DNA from: Alistipes sp.
GTDB taxonomy: Bacteria > Bacteroidota > Bacteroidia > Bacteroidales > Rikenellaceae
Reading direction: 5' to 3'
DNA length: 64,000 bases
Assembly: GCA_017381935.1 (NCBI GenBank)
Contig: JAFOBG010000054.1
Span: 1 to 64,000 of the forward strand
In this document: piece after piece, positions 16,301 to 25,806 of the stretch
How the letters are laid out: the number at the start of each line of letters is the position of its first letter
Numbering within the stretch: position 1 is the first letter of the stretch
The notes under the pieces: generated by a model
What the model was told of the DNA's origin: nothing
Databases searched by the model: none
The model's input: the letters and a program-made list of their open reading frames with translations, nothing else
Made by a program: the position numbers and the translations under genes

Positions 16301-16897
16301 TCAATGTTTTATAGCAATTTCATCTACTAAGGCGTTCATTTTTTTGCGTATCTTAGTAAGTACCGGCACCCAGATTAGAGTAAAGGCGAAAAGTGAGCCT
16401 ATACCTATGCCCATCGCTATACCTCTAAAGAAATCCACAATATTAGGATTTGAGAATACAACTTGACAAAGCAAACTCAAAGCCATTATAACGGTAAATG
16501 ACCGAAGTAGCATAGAGAGAGTTTTTACGGCATAGTTGTAAGATTTATTTGTCATCTTGAGTTTAGAAAACATATCTCCGGCGCTATTAAATGGACCGTC
16601 AGCTGCTCTTTTCTGGAGATACATCCATTCTTTCATCTCAAAAACAATACGAATTCCACACTCTGTCAAAAAGTTGTAATACTCCTCTTTGCCAAGTCCA
16701 TGTGGCATATTCTCCGGCAAATCGAGTTTGTAGATAAACTCCCCAGGGGTACCTTTCTTAAATACATAGCGGCACATCATATTGACACGCACAAAGTTCC
16801 AGCCATTGCGTGCCATCTCATTTAGCCAACGCTCCTCCTCTTCAGCCTGAGAAATTAGAAAGAAATTCCATACCTTTTTGTACTCCATTGTCTCCAT
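16301..16897 (-). CDS. DUF2812 membrane protein (PadR partner)
   Basis: 198 residues. The N-terminal 110 residues are soluble and include WLNEMARNGWNF and YVFKKGTPGEFIYKLDLPE, the signature of DUF2812. Two hydrophobic segments follow (about residues 127-147 and 155-178). DUF2812 proteins are commonly encoded directly after a PadR regulator and are thought to be membrane-associated sensors or effectors of envelope stress; no biochemical activity is known. Here the gap to the PadR gene is 4 bp, so they form one transcript. The start is taken at ATG 16897, though a second ATG (MEYKK) lies 9 bp further in. Confidence 0.8.
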   Translation of the reverse strand: METMEYKKVWNFFLISQAEEEERWLNEMARNGWNFVRVNMMCRYVFKKGTPGEFIYKLDLPENMPHGLGKEEYYNFLTECGIRIVFEMKEWMYLQKRAADGPFNSAGDMFSKLKMTNKSYNYAVKTLSMLLRSFTVIMALSLLCQVVFSNPNIVDFFRGIAMGIGIGSLFAFTLIWVPVLTKIRKKMNALVDEIAIKH

Positions 16898-16901
16898 AGT
16901 A

Positions 16902-17216
16902 TTACTGTTTTAAGATTTGTACTCCATTTTTTACAAGTTCCTCAAGGCGAGATAGTTCCTGCTCAAGCACCACCCTGCCGATAGGTGTAATTCTATACTC
17001 CTTTTTGCGAGAATCTGCCACAGCCTCCATCTGCTCTATCCAGTCCTTCTCCAAAAGAGTAGATAACGCCCCATAGAGCGTGCCTGCAGAGATAACAAGA
17101 CGGCCTTTACTCAGTTGCGCCGTACGCTGCATAATACCGTAACCATGCAGAGGCTCTATAAGGGCAAGCAGAATGTAATAGACCGCCTCAGTAAGTGCAT
17201 TGTTAGAATTATTCAT
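16902..17216 (-). CDS. PadR-family transcriptional regulator
   Basis: 104 residues, the size of a subfamily-2 PadR protein (winged helix plus one dimerisation helix). Clear family text: [19 protein letters not shown] in the first helix, then [27 protein letters not shown] (recognition helix and wing start) and [19 protein letters not shown]. PadR proteins repress neighbouring membrane or efflux genes and often themselves. The promoter is at 17267-17298, and a TATCGG-TTG-CCGATA palindrome at 17252-17266 overlaps its predicted start site, the position expected for autorepression. The DUF2812 gene follows after 4 bp. Confidence 0.93.
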   Translation of the reverse strand: MNNSNNALTEAVYYILLALIEPLHGYGIMQRTAQLSKGRLVISAGTLYGALSTLLEKDWIEQMEAVADSRKKEYRITPIGRVVLEQELSRLEELVKNGVQILKQ

Positions 17217-17251
17217 ATATCAATAGCTTTAAATTATATCCTTCGCCGTTA

Positions 17252-17266
17252 TATCGGTTGCCGATA
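17252..17266. promoter_or_regulatory. Candidate PadR operator (palindrome)
   Basis: TATCGG, 3-nt spacer, CCGATA: a perfect 6+6 inverted repeat abutting the -7 box of the padR promoter and covering the predicted transcription start. The assignment to PadR is inferred from position. Confidence 0.6.
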
Positions 17267-17298
17267 CAAAGGTAAGCGATATATTTTAAATATGCAAG
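17267..17298 (-). promoter_or_regulatory. Promoter of the padR-DUF2812 operon
   Basis: Minus strand: -7 TACCTTTG (17274-17267) and -33 CTTG (17298-17295), 20 bp apart; one mismatch in the -33. Confidence 0.7.
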
Positions 17299-17302
17299 AG
17301 AT

Positions 17303-17334
17303 TTTGGCAGATTTATTAAAAAAGAGTATTTTTG
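17303..17334 (+). promoter_or_regulatory. Promoter of mnmA
   Basis: -33 TTTG at 17303-17306, 20-bp spacer, -7 TATTTTTG at 17327-17334. The ATG at 17343 is only 8 nt past the box, so the leader is about 4 nt or less. Confidence 0.85.
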
Positions 17335-17342
17335 TGGCTGTT

Positions 17343-18518
17343 ATGGCAAAAGTCGTTGTTGGATTATCAGGAGGCGTTGATTCGTCAGTAGCTGCGTGGT
17401 TGCTCAAAGAGCAGGGCCACGAGGTTATAGGGCTGTTTATGCGAAATTGGCACGATACAACGGGCACCCTTGAGGGGGATTGTCCATGGCATGATGACCA
17501 AGTGTTTGCAGAGCTTGTAGCAAAGCGTCTTGACATTCCGTTCCGTTATGTGGACCTATCTGAGCAGTACAAAGAGCGTGTGGTTGACTATATGTTTGCC
17601 GAGTATGAGCGTGGTAGGACTCCCAATCCTGATGTATTATGCAACAGAGAGATAAAGTTTGACGTCTTCCTAAAGGAGGCCCTAAAGTTAGGCGCAGATT
17701 TTGTAGCTACAGGCCACTATTGTCAGAAGAGTGAGGAGGTTATTGATGGCCATACAACATACTCACTCCTTGCAGGAGCAGATACAAACAAAGACCAGAG
17801 TTACTTCCTTTGTCAACTCACTCAGGAGCAGTTAAAGTATGCTCTTTTCCCGATTGGACATCTTACAAAACCTGAGGTAAGGGCAATTGCCGAGGCGCAA
17901 AAACTTGCAACAGCAAAGCGTAAAGACTCGCAGGGTATCTGTTTTGTGGGCAAGGTCGATTTACCTGTCTTCTTACAGCAGAAGCTTGCTGCTCGACAGG
18001 GAAATATTCACGAAATACTACCTACTTGGCCTAAATATGAACGTTATGCCGCCGACAACACCCTTCAAGGCATGGCACGACCTTATAGTTATACGGTAAG
18101 AGATGGTAAAAAGATTGGCACCCATAACGGAGCGCACTTCTACACAATCGGTCAGCGTAAAGGTCTGGGCATAGGCGGCAGAAAAGAGTCCCTTTTTATC
18201 ATCGGCACAGATGTTGATAGCAATACTATATATGTCGGAGAGGGAGATAACCACCCAGGACTCTATCGCCGAGCACTACGCATAGAGCATGATGAAATCC
18301 ATTGGATAAATCCAAATCAGGCCCTACACTATGGAGAGTCTCGCCACTTTGAGGTGAGAATACGCTACCGCCAACCTCTGCAGAGTGCGACAATGTATAT
18401 GGAAGAGGATGGAGCATATATTGTCTTTGACACTCCACAACGTGGCATTGCCGCTGGACAGTTTGCGGCATGGTACGATGGACAAAAAGTAGTCGGTTCT
18501 GGGGTAATTTCGGCTTAA
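17343..18518 (+). CDS. mnmA: tRNA-specific 2-thiouridylase MnmA
   Basis: 391 residues from ATG 17343; earlier ATGs in the open frame lie upstream of or within the promoter. MnmA transfers sulfur to U34 of tRNA-Lys, tRNA-Glu and tRNA-Gln. The PP-loop SGGVDSS (about residues 9-15) binds ATP for adenylation. The two catalytic cysteines are visible in [10 protein letters not shown] (near residue 100) and GICFVGK (near residue 200). The central tRNA-binding domain has [13 protein letters not shown], and the C-terminal barrel has VRIRYRQPL and GQFAAWYDG. Complete. A hairpin terminator (18547) follows. The sulfur carriers (Tus system) that feed MnmA in E. coli are not in the window. Confidence 0.97.
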   Translation: MAKVVVGLSGGVDSSVAAWLLKEQGHEVIGLFMRNWHDTTGTLEGDCPWHDDQVFAELVAKRLDIPFRYVDLSEQYKERVVDYMFAEYERGRTPNPDVLCNREIKFDVFLKEALKLGADFVATGHYCQKSEEVIDGHTTYSLLAGADTNKDQSYFLCQLTQEQLKYALFPIGHLTKPEVRAIAEAQKLATAKRKDSQGICFVGKVDLPVFLQQKLAARQGNIHEILPTWPKYERYAADNTLQGMARPYSYTVRDGKKIGTHNGAHFYTIGQRKGLGIGGRKESLFIIGTDVDSNTIYVGEGDNHPGLYRRALRIEHDEIHWINPNQALHYGESRHFEVRIRYRQPLQSATMYMEEDGAYIVFDTPQRGIAAGQFAAWYDGQKVVGSGVISA

Positions 18519-18546
18519 TTTCGTAATATTTTGAAATTTCACAGAG

Positions 18547-18573
18547 ACTATCGCTAAAAAAACGATAGTTTTT
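18547..18573 (+). terminator. Terminator of mnmA
   Basis: A 7-bp stem ACTATCG/CGATAGT (18547-18553 with 18563-18569) with an A-rich 9-nt loop, then TTTT. Confidence 0.7.
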
Positions 18574-18607
18574 GCGCATTATGTATATAAGTTTACAAAA
18601 ATATTAC

Positions 18608-18615
18608 TATATTTG
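18608..18615 (+). promoter_or_regulatory. -7 box of the ppdK promoter
   Basis: TATATTTG matches TAnnTTTG; no clear TTTG lies 19-21 bp upstream. The predicted leader is about 65 nt. Confidence 0.5.
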
Positions 18616-18683
18616 CTGTTCGGAACACACAGAATATAAAATTAAAACAAATTTATAATTAATTACCAAAAAATTAAAGAGTT

Positions 18684-21410
18684 ATGACAAACGTAAAACG
18701 CGTCTATACCTTCGGAAACAAAGAGGCTGAGGGTAATGGCAAAATGAGAGAGTTGCTCGGTGGTAAGGGTGCTAACCTTGCTGAGATGAACCTTATCGGT
18801 ATTCCGGTTCCTCCGGGCTTCACCATCACAACTGAGGTTTGTGCTGAGTACTACAAGCACGGCCAGCAGGCTATCATCGACATTCTTCGTCCAGATGTAG
18901 AGGCTGCTATTGCAAAGGTTGAGGCTCTGACAGGCCGCAAATTCGGTGATGCTAAGCTTCCACTTTTAGTATCAGTTCGTTCTGGTGCTCGCGCTTCAAT
19001 GCCTGGTATGATGGATACAATCCTCAACCTCGGTATGAACGATGAGGCTGTTGAGGCTGTTGCACAGCTCTCAGGCAACCCTCGTTTCGCTTGGGACTCT
19101 TATCGTCGTTTCGTACAGATGTACGGTGATGTTGTACTTGGCATGAAGCCGGTATCTAAGGAGGATCAGGATCCTTTCGAGGTAATTATCGACGAGATGA
19201 AGGAGTCAAGAGGTGTAGCTCTCGATACTGACCTCTCTACTGAGGACCTTAAGGAGTTGGTTGTTAAGTTCAAGGCTGCAGTTAAGGCTCAGACAGGTTC
19301 TGACTTCCCTGTAAATCCATGGGATCAACTCTGGGGTGCAATTTGCGCAGTATTCGGCTCTTGGATGAACGAGCGTGCTATCCTCTATCGTAAGCTAAAT
19401 AACATCCCTGCTGAGTGGGGTACTGCTGTAAACGTTCAGGCAATGGTATTCGGTAACATGGGTGATAACTCTGCTACCGGTGTAGCATTCTCTCGTGATG
19501 CTGCTACAGGTGAGAACATCTTCAACGGTGAGTATCTTATCAACGCTCAGGGTGAGGACGTAGTTGCAGGTATCCGTACTCCACAGCAGATTACTATCGA
19601 GGGCTCAAAGCGTTGGGCTGCTGCTCAGAATATCTCTGAGGAGGACCGTGCTACTAAGTATCCTTCACTTGAGGAGGTTATGCCAGAGGTTTACAAGGAG
19701 CTTAATGAGATTCAGCACCACCTTGAGGAGTACTTTACAGATATGCAGGATATTGAGTTTACTATTCAGGACGGTAAGCTCTGGATGCTCCAGTGCCGTA
19801 ACGGTAAGCGTACAGGTGCTGCAATGGTTAAGATTGCAATGGATATGCTCCGTGAGGGTCTGATTGATGAGAAGACAGCTGTTCTTCGTTGTGAGCCAGA
19901 GAAGCTCGACGAGTTGCTCCACCCTGTATTTGACAAGAAGGCTATCAAGAGTGCTAAGGTTGTTGTTAAGGGTCTTCCAGCATCTCCAGGTGCTGCAACA
20001 GGTCCTGTTGTATTCTTTGCAGATGACGCTGAGAAGGTATTTGCTCAGACAGGTCAGAAGGCTATCCTTGTTCGTATTGAGACCTCTCCTGAGGACCTTA
20101 AGGGTATGCTTGATGCAGCAGGTATCCTTACAGCTCGTGGCGGTATGACATCTCACGCCGCCGTTGTTGCTCGTGGTATGGGTAAGTGCTGCGTATCTGG
20201 TGCAGGTGAGCTTGAGATTGACTACAAGGCTCGTACAATCAAGATTGGCGACCTTACTATTAAGGAGGGCGACTGGATTTCTCTTAACGGTTCTACCGGT
20301 GAGGTTTACCTCGGCCAGGTAGCAACTAAGGAGGCTACTCTCGATGGCGACTTCGGTCAGTTGATGGAGCTTGCTTCTAAGTACTCAGTTCTTAAGGTTC
20401 GTGCTAATGCTGATACTCCACGTGATGCTGAGCAGGCATTTGCTTTCGGTGCTGAGGGTATCGGTCTTTGCCGTACAGAGCACATGTTCTTCGAGGGTGA
20501 GCGTATCAAGGCTATCCGTGAGATGATTCTCTCTGATGATGAGGCTGGTCGTCGTGTAGCTCTTGCTAAGTTGCTCCCTATGCAGCGTGGCGACTTCGAG
20601 GGTCTGTTCAAGGTTATGAAGGGCTACCCTGTTATCGTACGTCTGCTCGACCCACCATTGCACGAGTTCGCTCCTAACACTGAGAAGGACCAGCGTGAGA
20701 TGGCTGAGGTAATGGGTATTCCATTTGAGAAGGTTGTTGCTAAGGTTGAGGCTCTTCACGAGGTTAACCCTATGCTCGGACACCGTGGTTGCCGTCTTGG
20801 AAACACTTATCCAGAGATTACCGAGATGCAGGCGCGTGCAATTCTTGAGGCTGCTATGAACGTTAAGGCTGCCGGCACTCCTGTAAAGGTTGAGATTATG
20901 GTTCCACTCGTAGGTAACCACAAGGAGCTCCGCTACCAGAAGAATATCATCGACCGTGTAGCTAACGAGGTATTTGCTGAGCGCAACGATAAGATTGACT
21001 ACCTTGTAGGTACTATGATTGAGGTTCCTCGTGCTGCTGTTACTGCAAATCAGATTGCTGAGGTTGCTGAGTTCTTCTCATTCGGTACTAATGACCTTAC
21101 TCAGATGACTCTCGGTTTCTCTCGTGATGATATCGCTAAGTTCCTCCCTGTTTACCTTGATAAGAACATCATCAAGAATGACCCATTCAAGGTACTCGAC
21201 CGTAACGGTGTAGGTCAGCTTGTTCGTGAGGCTGTATTCAAGGGCCGTTCAACTCGTGAGGATCTTAAGTGCGGTATCTGCGGTGAGCACGGTGGTGAGC
21301 CATCATCTGTAGAGTTCTGCCACTTCGCAGGTCTTAACTACGTAAGCTGCTCTCCATTCCGTGTGCCTATCGCACGCCTTGCAGCAGCTCACGCAGCTCT
21401 TAAGGAGTAA
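18684..21410 (+). CDS. ppdK: Pyruvate, phosphate dikinase
   Basis: 908 residues, the full length of the family. It interconverts pyruvate + ATP + Pi and PEP + AMP + PPi, and in anaerobic Bacteroidota commonly works in PEP/pyruvate metabolism. N-terminal ATP-grasp domain: [11 protein letters not shown] (about residue 28), then [21 protein letters not shown]. The swivelling phosphohistidine domain has [18 protein letters not shown], placing the catalytic His at about residue 491. The C-terminal PEP/pyruvate barrel has [21 protein letters not shown] and the catalytic cysteine in [10 protein letters not shown] (about residue 866). Codon choice (GGT, GCT, CGT, AAG) is more biased than in neighbouring genes, suggesting high expression. 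A strong terminator follows. Confidence 0.98.
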   Translation: MTNVKRVYTFGNKEAEGNGKMRELLGGKGANLAEMNLIGIPVPPGFTITTEVCAEYYKHGQQAIIDILRPDVEAAIAKVEALTGRKFGDAKLPLLVSVRSGARASMPGMMDTILNLGMNDEAVEAVAQLSGNPRFAWDSYRRFVQMYGDVVLGMKPVSKEDQDPFEVIIDEMKESRGVALDTDLSTEDLKELVVKFKAAVKAQTGSDFPVNPWDQLWGAICAVFGSWMNERAILYRKLNNIPAEWGTAVNVQAMVFGNMGDNSATGVAFSRDAATGENIFNGEYLINAQGEDVVAGIRTPQQITIEGSKRWAAAQNISEEDRATKYPSLEEVMPEVYKELNEIQHHLEEYFTDMQDIEFTIQDGKLWMLQCRNGKRTGAAMVKIAMDMLREGLIDEKTAVLRCEPEKLDELLHPVFDKKAIKSAKVVVKGLPASPGAATGPVVFFADDAEKVFAQTGQKAILVRIETSPEDLKGMLDAAGILTARGGMTSHAAVVARGMGKCCVSGAGELEIDYKARTIKIGDLTIKEGDWISLNGSTGEVYLGQVATKEATLDGDFGQLMELASKYSVLKVRANADTPRDAEQAFAFGAEGIGLCRTEHMFFEGERIKAIREMILSDDEAGRRVALAKLLPMQRGDFEGLFKVMKGYPVIVRLLDPPLHEFAPNTEKDQREMAEVMGIPFEKVVAKVEALHEVNPMLGHRGCRLGNTYPEITEMQARAILEAAMNVKAAGTPVKVEIMVPLVGNHKELRYQKNIIDRVANEVFAERNDKIDYLVGTMIEVPRAAVTANQIAEVAEFFSFGTNDLTQMTLGFSRDDIAKFLPVYLDKNIIKNDPFKVLDRNGVGQLVREAVFKGRSTREDLKCGICGEHGGEPSSVEFCHFAGLNYVSCSPFRVPIARLAAAHAALKE

Positions 21411-21430
21411 TATATACCTTATTATATATT

Positions 21431-21460
21431 AAGGCGCTATTCTCGGATAGCGCCTTTTTT
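21431..21460 (+). terminator. Terminator of ppdK
   Basis: Perfect 10-bp GC-rich stem AAGGCGCTAT/ATAGCGCCTT with a 6-nt loop, followed by a T-run. Confidence 0.93.
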
Positions 21461-21569
21461 GGTTATACTCTCAGCTCTTATATAATCGGTACAATAGTTG
21501 CGAAGAGTAATATATATAGATTAATTCATCAAAATTATCTAAAAACTTTAAATTGTAAAATAATTTAAC

Positions 21570-21577
21570 TATCTTTG
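21570..21577 (+). promoter_or_regulatory. -7 box upstream of the small barrel gene
   Basis: TATCTTTG matches the consensus -7; a -33 box is not evident. The start would be near 21582, leaving a leader of about 45 nt. Confidence 0.55.
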
Positions 21578-21628
21578 ACCTATACAATACAGATATTTAT
21601 TACATAACAAATTTAATATTAGATGATT

Positions 21629-22114
21629 ATGAAAAAACTTCTACTCACTTTAGCACTTTGTTTCTGCGCCTTGACTGCATCAGCTCAGAATATTGCAGTT
21701 GGAGGCCGTATAGGCTCAGGACTGCAGATACAAGGTGAATTTCAGTTCGATAACGACAACTACGGAGAGGGTCGTTTTGGTATGTCTTGGCTCAGTGGTG
21801 GTGGACTTACTGTAGATTGTACCCTTCTCTATCAGTGGGAGATTGCAAAGTTCAATTTAACCCCAGGTTATGGAGAGTGGTTTGTCGATGCCGGTGCAGG
21901 TGTAAACGTTGGTGGTAAGGCTCACTATGCTTATGTAGGCGTTGCAGGTTGCGCCAAGTTTGGCATAAAGCTTAAAGATCTACCTATCAAGGTGGCTATT
22001 GACTGGACTCCTATCTTTGGTCCAGAGATCGCTTATTACAAAAAATATAGAGCCTCAGATTTCTACGGCCGAGGCCTTGCCAACTTCGCTCTATCTTGCG
22101 TATATTGCTTCTAA
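21629..22114 (+). CDS. Small outer-membrane barrel protein
   Basis: 161 residues from ATG 21629; an in-frame ATG at 21623 would add two residues and cannot be excluded. MKKLLLTLALCFCALTASA is a signal peptide. The mature 140 residues are glycine- and aromatic-rich alternating strands (GGRIGSGLQIQGEFQF, EWFVDAGAGVNVGG, YVGVAGCAKFGI) and end in a terminal phenylalanine. That is the pattern of an eight-stranded outer-membrane barrel of the OmpA/OmpW size class. No family name can be given. It is monocistronic, with its own -7 box upstream and a long A/T hairpin terminator downstream. Confidence 0.7.
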   Translation: MKKLLLTLALCFCALTASAQNIAVGGRIGSGLQIQGEFQFDNDNYGEGRFGMSWLSGGGLTVDCTLLYQWEIAKFNLTPGYGEWFVDAGAGVNVGGKAHYAYVGVAGCAKFGIKLKDLPIKVAIDWTPIFGPEIAYYKKYRASDFYGRGLANFALSCVYCF

Positions 22115-22133
22115 CAGCGGTCTAAACGATACT

Positions 22134-22169
22134 AAAGTGTGCTTTTTTAATAAAAAGTGCACTTTTTTT
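22134..22169 (+). terminator. Terminator after the small barrel gene
   Basis: A 14-bp stem with two G-T wobbles (AAAGTG... with ...CACTTT) followed by a T7 run, 20 bp after the stop. Confidence 0.85.
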
Positions 22170-22178
22170 AGCTAAAAA

Positions 22179-22210
22179 TTTGGCGGTTTAAAAAAAAGCC
22201 TCTATATTTG
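22179..22210 (+). promoter_or_regulatory. Promoter of tRNA-Arg
   Basis: -33 TTTG at 22179-22182, 20-bp spacer, -7 TATATTTG at 22203-22210, 18 bp before the mature tRNA 5' end. Confidence 0.88.
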
Positions 22211-22228
22211 CACTCGCATTCAGCAAAT

Positions 22229-22302
22229 GGCTCCGTAGCTCAACTGAATAGAGTACTTGACTACGGATCAAGCGGTTCCAGGTTTGAATCCTGGCGGAGT
22301 CA
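22229..22302 (+). tRNA. tRNA-Arg (anticodon ACG)
   Basis: A 74-nt cloverleaf. The acceptor stem GGCTCCG/CGGAGTC (one G-T pair) has discriminator A302. The D stem is GCTC/GAGT. The anticodon stem CTTGA/TCAAG encloses CTACGGA, so the anticodon is ACG, read as ICG after deamination and decoding CGU/CGC/CGA. The T arm is CCAGG/CCTGG around TTTGAAT. The 3' CCA is not encoded, so a CCA-adding enzyme must supply it. It has its own promoter and terminator. Confidence 0.97.
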
Positions 22303-22305
22303 CTG

Positions 22306-22334
22306 AAAAGGTTGTCGATAAGGCAACCTTTTTT
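22306..22334 (+). terminator. Terminator of tRNA-Arg
   Basis: AAAAGGTTG/CAACCTTTT stem (22306-22314 with 22324-22332), 9-nt loop, T-run, starting 4 bp after the discriminator base. Confidence 0.9.
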
Positions 22335-22417
22335 GTTTTTAGGCTATTTAATTCCCTATATTTTATATCACACTGCAATTTCTCACACAAAAAGGCGTTA
22401 TTTTACAAATAAGTTTG

Positions 22418-22425
22418 TATTTTTG
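22418..22425 (+). promoter_or_regulatory. -7 box of the LytM-like/dxr/rseP/radA run
   Basis: TATTTTTG, 17 bp before the ATG at 22443. The -33 position carries no TTTG, so strength is uncertain. Confidence 0.5.
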
Positions 22426-22442
22426 TACAAATATGCGCTTTT

Positions 22443-23294
22443 ATGAAAGTTTTTGAAAAGGCTATACTTTGGTGGCACAATATATTTCGCAAACGTAAGT
22501 TTGCAATAAGTGATTCTGAGAGTGGGACAGAGCGTTGGTACACTCACCTATCCCCTATTGCTATAGTTATGAGTGCTATTGCACTTATATTTATTATATT
22601 CATCATTCTGTTGACACTTGTTGCATACACGCCTTTGCTTGATATGCTGCCAGGTTACAGAACAGATGCAAGCAAATCTCGCCAGACTCTTATCAGCACC
22701 CTTATCAGAGTTGACTCGTTAGAGAGAAAAATGAACGACATGCTTGTCTATAACGAGAATAGAATTCTTGTTGTAGATGGTAAGACTCCAGCTATGAGCT
22801 CTATTAAGAGCGACTCTACATCCTTTGACAAGAGCATTATTCCGCCATCTGGAGCAGACTCTATCTTCCGTCGTCAGATGGAGACAGACCGCCACTACAC
22901 GCTCAACAACAGTTCAAATCAGCAACGTACAAGTATAAATGCTGTAAAGCCGATGGACGGCATTATCTCGGAGAGTTTCAATGCCAAGGTCGGACTTTTT
23001 GGTATCCGCATGGCAGGCGCTCCGGAGTCGCAGATTATGGCCATTGATGACGGCACTACGCTATCTACAGATTGGTCGCCTGAGAGTGGTAATGCAATTA
23101 CCATACAACACGACAACGGTATTGTATCTATATATCGCAACCTCTCAGGAGCCATTGTAACAAAGGGCCAAAGAATAACCCGTGGAGAGGTAATAGGCTA
23201 CTCAGCTATAGAAGAGGAGGCTGAGAAGATTTTTGAATTTGAGATGTGGATGAGTGGTAAGCCACTTAACCCTGAATCATACATATTATTCTAA
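22443..23294 (+). CDS. Degenerate M23/LytM-domain membrane protein
   Basis: 283 residues. A cytoplasmic N-terminus with basic residues is followed by one membrane segment (about residues 40-62), a coiled linker (about 75-150), and a C-terminal LytM-like beta domain (about 170-283). The order matches Bacteroidota M23 peptidase-family proteins. However, the zinc ligands are missing: the usual [L]HFE..R motif before GKPLNP reads FEFEMWMSGKPLNP (His replaced by Glu), and the upstream HxxxD of active enzymes is absent. It is therefore probably a non-catalytic LytM factor of the EnvC/NlpD kind that activates an amidase, or a divisome/elongasome scaffold. Its stop is one base before the dxr ATG, so the two are co-translated. 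Confidence 0.75.
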   Translation: MKVFEKAILWWHNIFRKRKFAISDSESGTERWYTHLSPIAIVMSAIALIFIIFIILLTLVAYTPLLDMLPGYRTDASKSRQTLISTLIRVDSLERKMNDMLVYNENRILVVDGKTPAMSSIKSDSTSFDKSIIPPSGADSIFRRQMETDRHYTLNNSSNQQRTSINAVKPMDGIISESFNAKVGLFGIRMAGAPESQIMAIDDGTTLSTDWSPESGNAITIQHDNGIVSIYRNLSGAIVTKGQRITRGEVIGYSAIEEEAEKIFEFEMWMSGKPLNPESYILF

Positions 23295-23295
23295 G

Positions 23296-24450
23296 ATGGA
23301 GAAACAACGTATTGCACTACTTGGCTCAACAGGCTCTATAGGAGTGCAGACCCTTGATATAGTTCGTGAGAATAGCTCTCGCTTTGAGATTACTACCCTT
23401 ACAGCTCATCGTAATTGGCAAAGATTGGCAGCTCAAGCTATTGAGTTTGGGACTGATAGTGTCGTTATTGCAGACCAGCAGTACTATACGCCACTTAAAG
23501 AGGCTCTATCTGCGCACCCAATAAAGGTATATGCAGGAGAGGAGGCAGTAGCACAAGTAGCTGCGGCATCTAATGTAGATGTGGTTGTCAATGCACTTGT
23601 AGGCTATGCCGGTCTGCTACCTACTGTAGCGGCAATTAAAAAATCTAAAAAGATTGCTTTAGCAAACAAGGAGACCCTTGTTGTAGGCGGAGAGTTAGTC
23701 ATGCGCTTAGCAAAGCAGTTCCAAGCACCGATACTGCCAATAGACTCTGAGCACTCCGCTATTTTTCAGTGTCTTATTGGAGAGCACTCGCCTATCCGTC
23801 GTCTAATTATTACCTGTAGCGGCGGCTCATTAAGAGACCTACCTATAGAGGCTTTAGCAGATGTTACCCCTGAGCAGGCTCTGCAACACCCACAATGGAG
23901 TATGGGTGCTAAGATTACAATTGACTCTTCGACACTTGTAAATAAGGGTTTTGAGGTGATTGAAGCGGCTTGGTTATTTGGCCTTGATGCAGATAGAATA
24001 TCGGTTATACAGCACCCTCAATCTATCGTGCACTCGATGGTCGAGTTTGAGGATGGCGCTATAAAGGCCCAACTTGGCACTCCTGATATGCACATGCCTA
24101 TTTCGTTGGCCCTGATGTATCCACAGCGTGCCGTAAGAGACGAGCACTTTAGCTTTGCTCAAAATCCAACACTCACATTTACAGAGGTGGACCGTGTGAA
24201 ATATCCTGCACTCGATATTGCTTACAACTGTCTCAGACAAGGTGGTAGTGCGGCTTGCACTATGAATGGAGCAAATGAGGTAGCTGTAGCTGCGTTCCTC
24301 GCAAAAAAGTGCGGTTATCTGGATATTGTACGCACTATAGAGCATGCTCTATGTAAAGCGCAGTTTATATCAAGCCCTACTCTTGAAGATTATGCGGCTG
24401 CAGATAGAGAGTCGCGCCAATTGGCACAGGAATTTCTTAAACTAAGATAA
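23296..24450 (+). CDS. dxr: 1-deoxy-D-xylulose 5-phosphate reductoisomerase
   Basis: 384 residues from ATG 23296; the earlier ATG at 23254 lies within the LytM gene. Dxr converts DXP to MEP with NADPH, the first committed step of the MEP isoprenoid pathway. NADPH-binding GSTGSIGVQTLDIV lies at residues 9-22, and ANKETLVVGGE near residue 127. The metal/substrate motif DSEHSAIFQCL lies near residue 153, followed by ITCSGGSLRD. The flexible-loop region contains HPQWSMGAKITIDSSTLVNKGFEVIEA. Complete and canonical. It is the second gene of a run LytM-like, dxr, rseP, radA with gaps of 1, 19 and 8 bp. dxr beside rseP recalls the common dxr-rseP pairing in bacteria. Confidence 0.98.
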   Translation: MEKQRIALLGSTGSIGVQTLDIVRENSSRFEITTLTAHRNWQRLAAQAIEFGTDSVVIADQQYYTPLKEALSAHPIKVYAGEEAVAQVAAASNVDVVVNALVGYAGLLPTVAAIKKSKKIALANKETLVVGGELVMRLAKQFQAPILPIDSEHSAIFQCLIGEHSPIRRLIITCSGGSLRDLPIEALADVTPEQALQHPQWSMGAKITIDSSTLVNKGFEVIEAAWLFGLDADRISVIQHPQSIVHSMVEFEDGAIKAQLGTPDMHMPISLALMYPQRAVRDEHFSFAQNPTLTFTEVDRVKYPALDIAYNCLRQGGSAACTMNGANEVAVAAFLAKKCGYLDIVRTIEHALCKAQFISSPTLEDYAAADRESRQLAQEFLKLR

Positions 24451-24469
24451 GTTATACAAAAAAGATAAA

Positions 24470-25798
24470 ATGGAAACAGTAATCCGAATTATTCAATTTT
24501 TCTTAAGTCTGACTCTGCTTGTAACAGTACATGAGTTTGGACACTTTATTATGGCACGAGCTTTTAAAATTCGTGTTGACAAATTCTATATCTTCTTCGA
24601 TTGGGGATTCTCGCTCTTTAAATTCCGTCGTGGAGAGACTGAGTATGGTATGGGCTGGCTACCTCTTGGTGGTTACTGCCAGATTGCAGGCATGATAGAC
24701 GAGAACCAGACCTCCAAAGACCTCGCCTCAGAGCCACAGCCTTGGGAGTTTCGTTCAAAGCCGGCATGGAAGCGTTTCTGTGTGCTTGTTGCCGGTGTAA
24801 CGATGAATGTGATACTTGCATTTATAATCTATTGCGGCATTAGCTATGCATACGGAGAGCAGTACTTAGCCGCTGAGGATGTAAATAATGGATATGGCTA
24901 CGCATTCAACGAGGATGGTGAGGCTTTAGGTTTCAAAGATGGGGATGCTATTATATCTATCAACAATGAAGAGATAGTCAACAGTGCATCTATCCTCTCT
25001 CGTGTAATTCTTGCCGAAAATGATCTCAATGTGATGATTGTCCGAGACAATATGCTCTCAGGTGTTGTTGTGCCATACCAGCAGATTAATAAGTTGCGTC
25101 AGAAAGAAGAGTTTGGAGGTTTCTGCACCGTTCTGCATCCTTTTATCATCGACTCTATCGCCTCTCAGTCAGCTATAGACGCAGGACTTCACGTATCTGA
25201 CCAAATTGTAGGCATTGATGGCATTAAGGAGGTAAATTTCCCTCAGTATGCGCCACTGCTTGCTCAGCGTGCCGACAAGAGCGCAGAGCTTACTGTATTA
25301 CGAAATGGAGAGGAGATAAAACTTCTTGTTCCGGTAAACAGCGAGGGCAAAATCGGTGTTACTGTAGCCGGCCTGCCTTACACGCTGAGAACAAAGAACT
25401 TCTCTCTTCTTGAGTCAATCCCTGCAGGAGCAAGACTTACCGGCAGAACGATAGAGAACTATTGGAACCAGCTCAAGTTAATTGTAAAGCCTGATACAGG
25501 TCTCTACAAGCAGGTAGGCGGATTTATTGCTATTGGTAAAATTTTCCCAGGCACATGGGATTGGCATGTATTCTGGTCTATGACTGCTTTCCTTTCTATC
25601 ATTCTTGCCATAATGAATATCATCCCTATACCGGGCCTTGATGGTGGACATACACTATTCACCCTTTGGGAGATAATTACTCGTCGCAAAGTGAGCGAAA
25701 AGGTATTAGAGATTGCTCAGTACATAGGTCTGTTCCTACTTCTGGCTCTGATGCTATATGCTAACGGAAATGATATTTACAAACTCTTTATCCATTAA
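24470..25798 (+). CDS. rseP: RIP metalloprotease RseP (site-2 protease)
   Basis: 442 residues. An intramembrane zinc protease that cleaves anti-sigma factors and leftover signal peptides. The HEFGH zinc motif is at residues 21-25 in the first membrane segment. The third ligand lies in NIIPIPGLDGGH near residue 383. Between these are two PDZ-like regions, the first around residues 130-200 (with GDAIISINNEEIVN) and the second around 220-290 (with SDQIVGIDGIKEV). At least four hydrophobic segments frame them. Complete. It lies 19 bp after dxr and 8 bp before radA. Its natural anti-sigma substrate is not in the window. Confidence 0.96.
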   Translation: METVIRIIQFFLSLTLLVTVHEFGHFIMARAFKIRVDKFYIFFDWGFSLFKFRRGETEYGMGWLPLGGYCQIAGMIDENQTSKDLASEPQPWEFRSKPAWKRFCVLVAGVTMNVILAFIIYCGISYAYGEQYLAAEDVNNGYGYAFNEDGEALGFKDGDAIISINNEEIVNSASILSRVILAENDLNVMIVRDNMLSGVVVPYQQINKLRQKEEFGGFCTVLHPFIIDSIASQSAIDAGLHVSDQIVGIDGIKEVNFPQYAPLLAQRADKSAELTVLRNGEEIKLLVPVNSEGKIGVTVAGLPYTLRTKNFSLLESIPAGARLTGRTIENYWNQLKLIVKPDTGLYKQVGGFIAIGKIFPGTWDWHVFWSMTAFLSIILAIMNIIPIPGLDGGHTLFTLWEIITRRKVSEKVLEIAQYIGLFLLLALMLYANGNDIYKLFIH

Positions 25799-25806
25799 AA
25801 TCTAAA

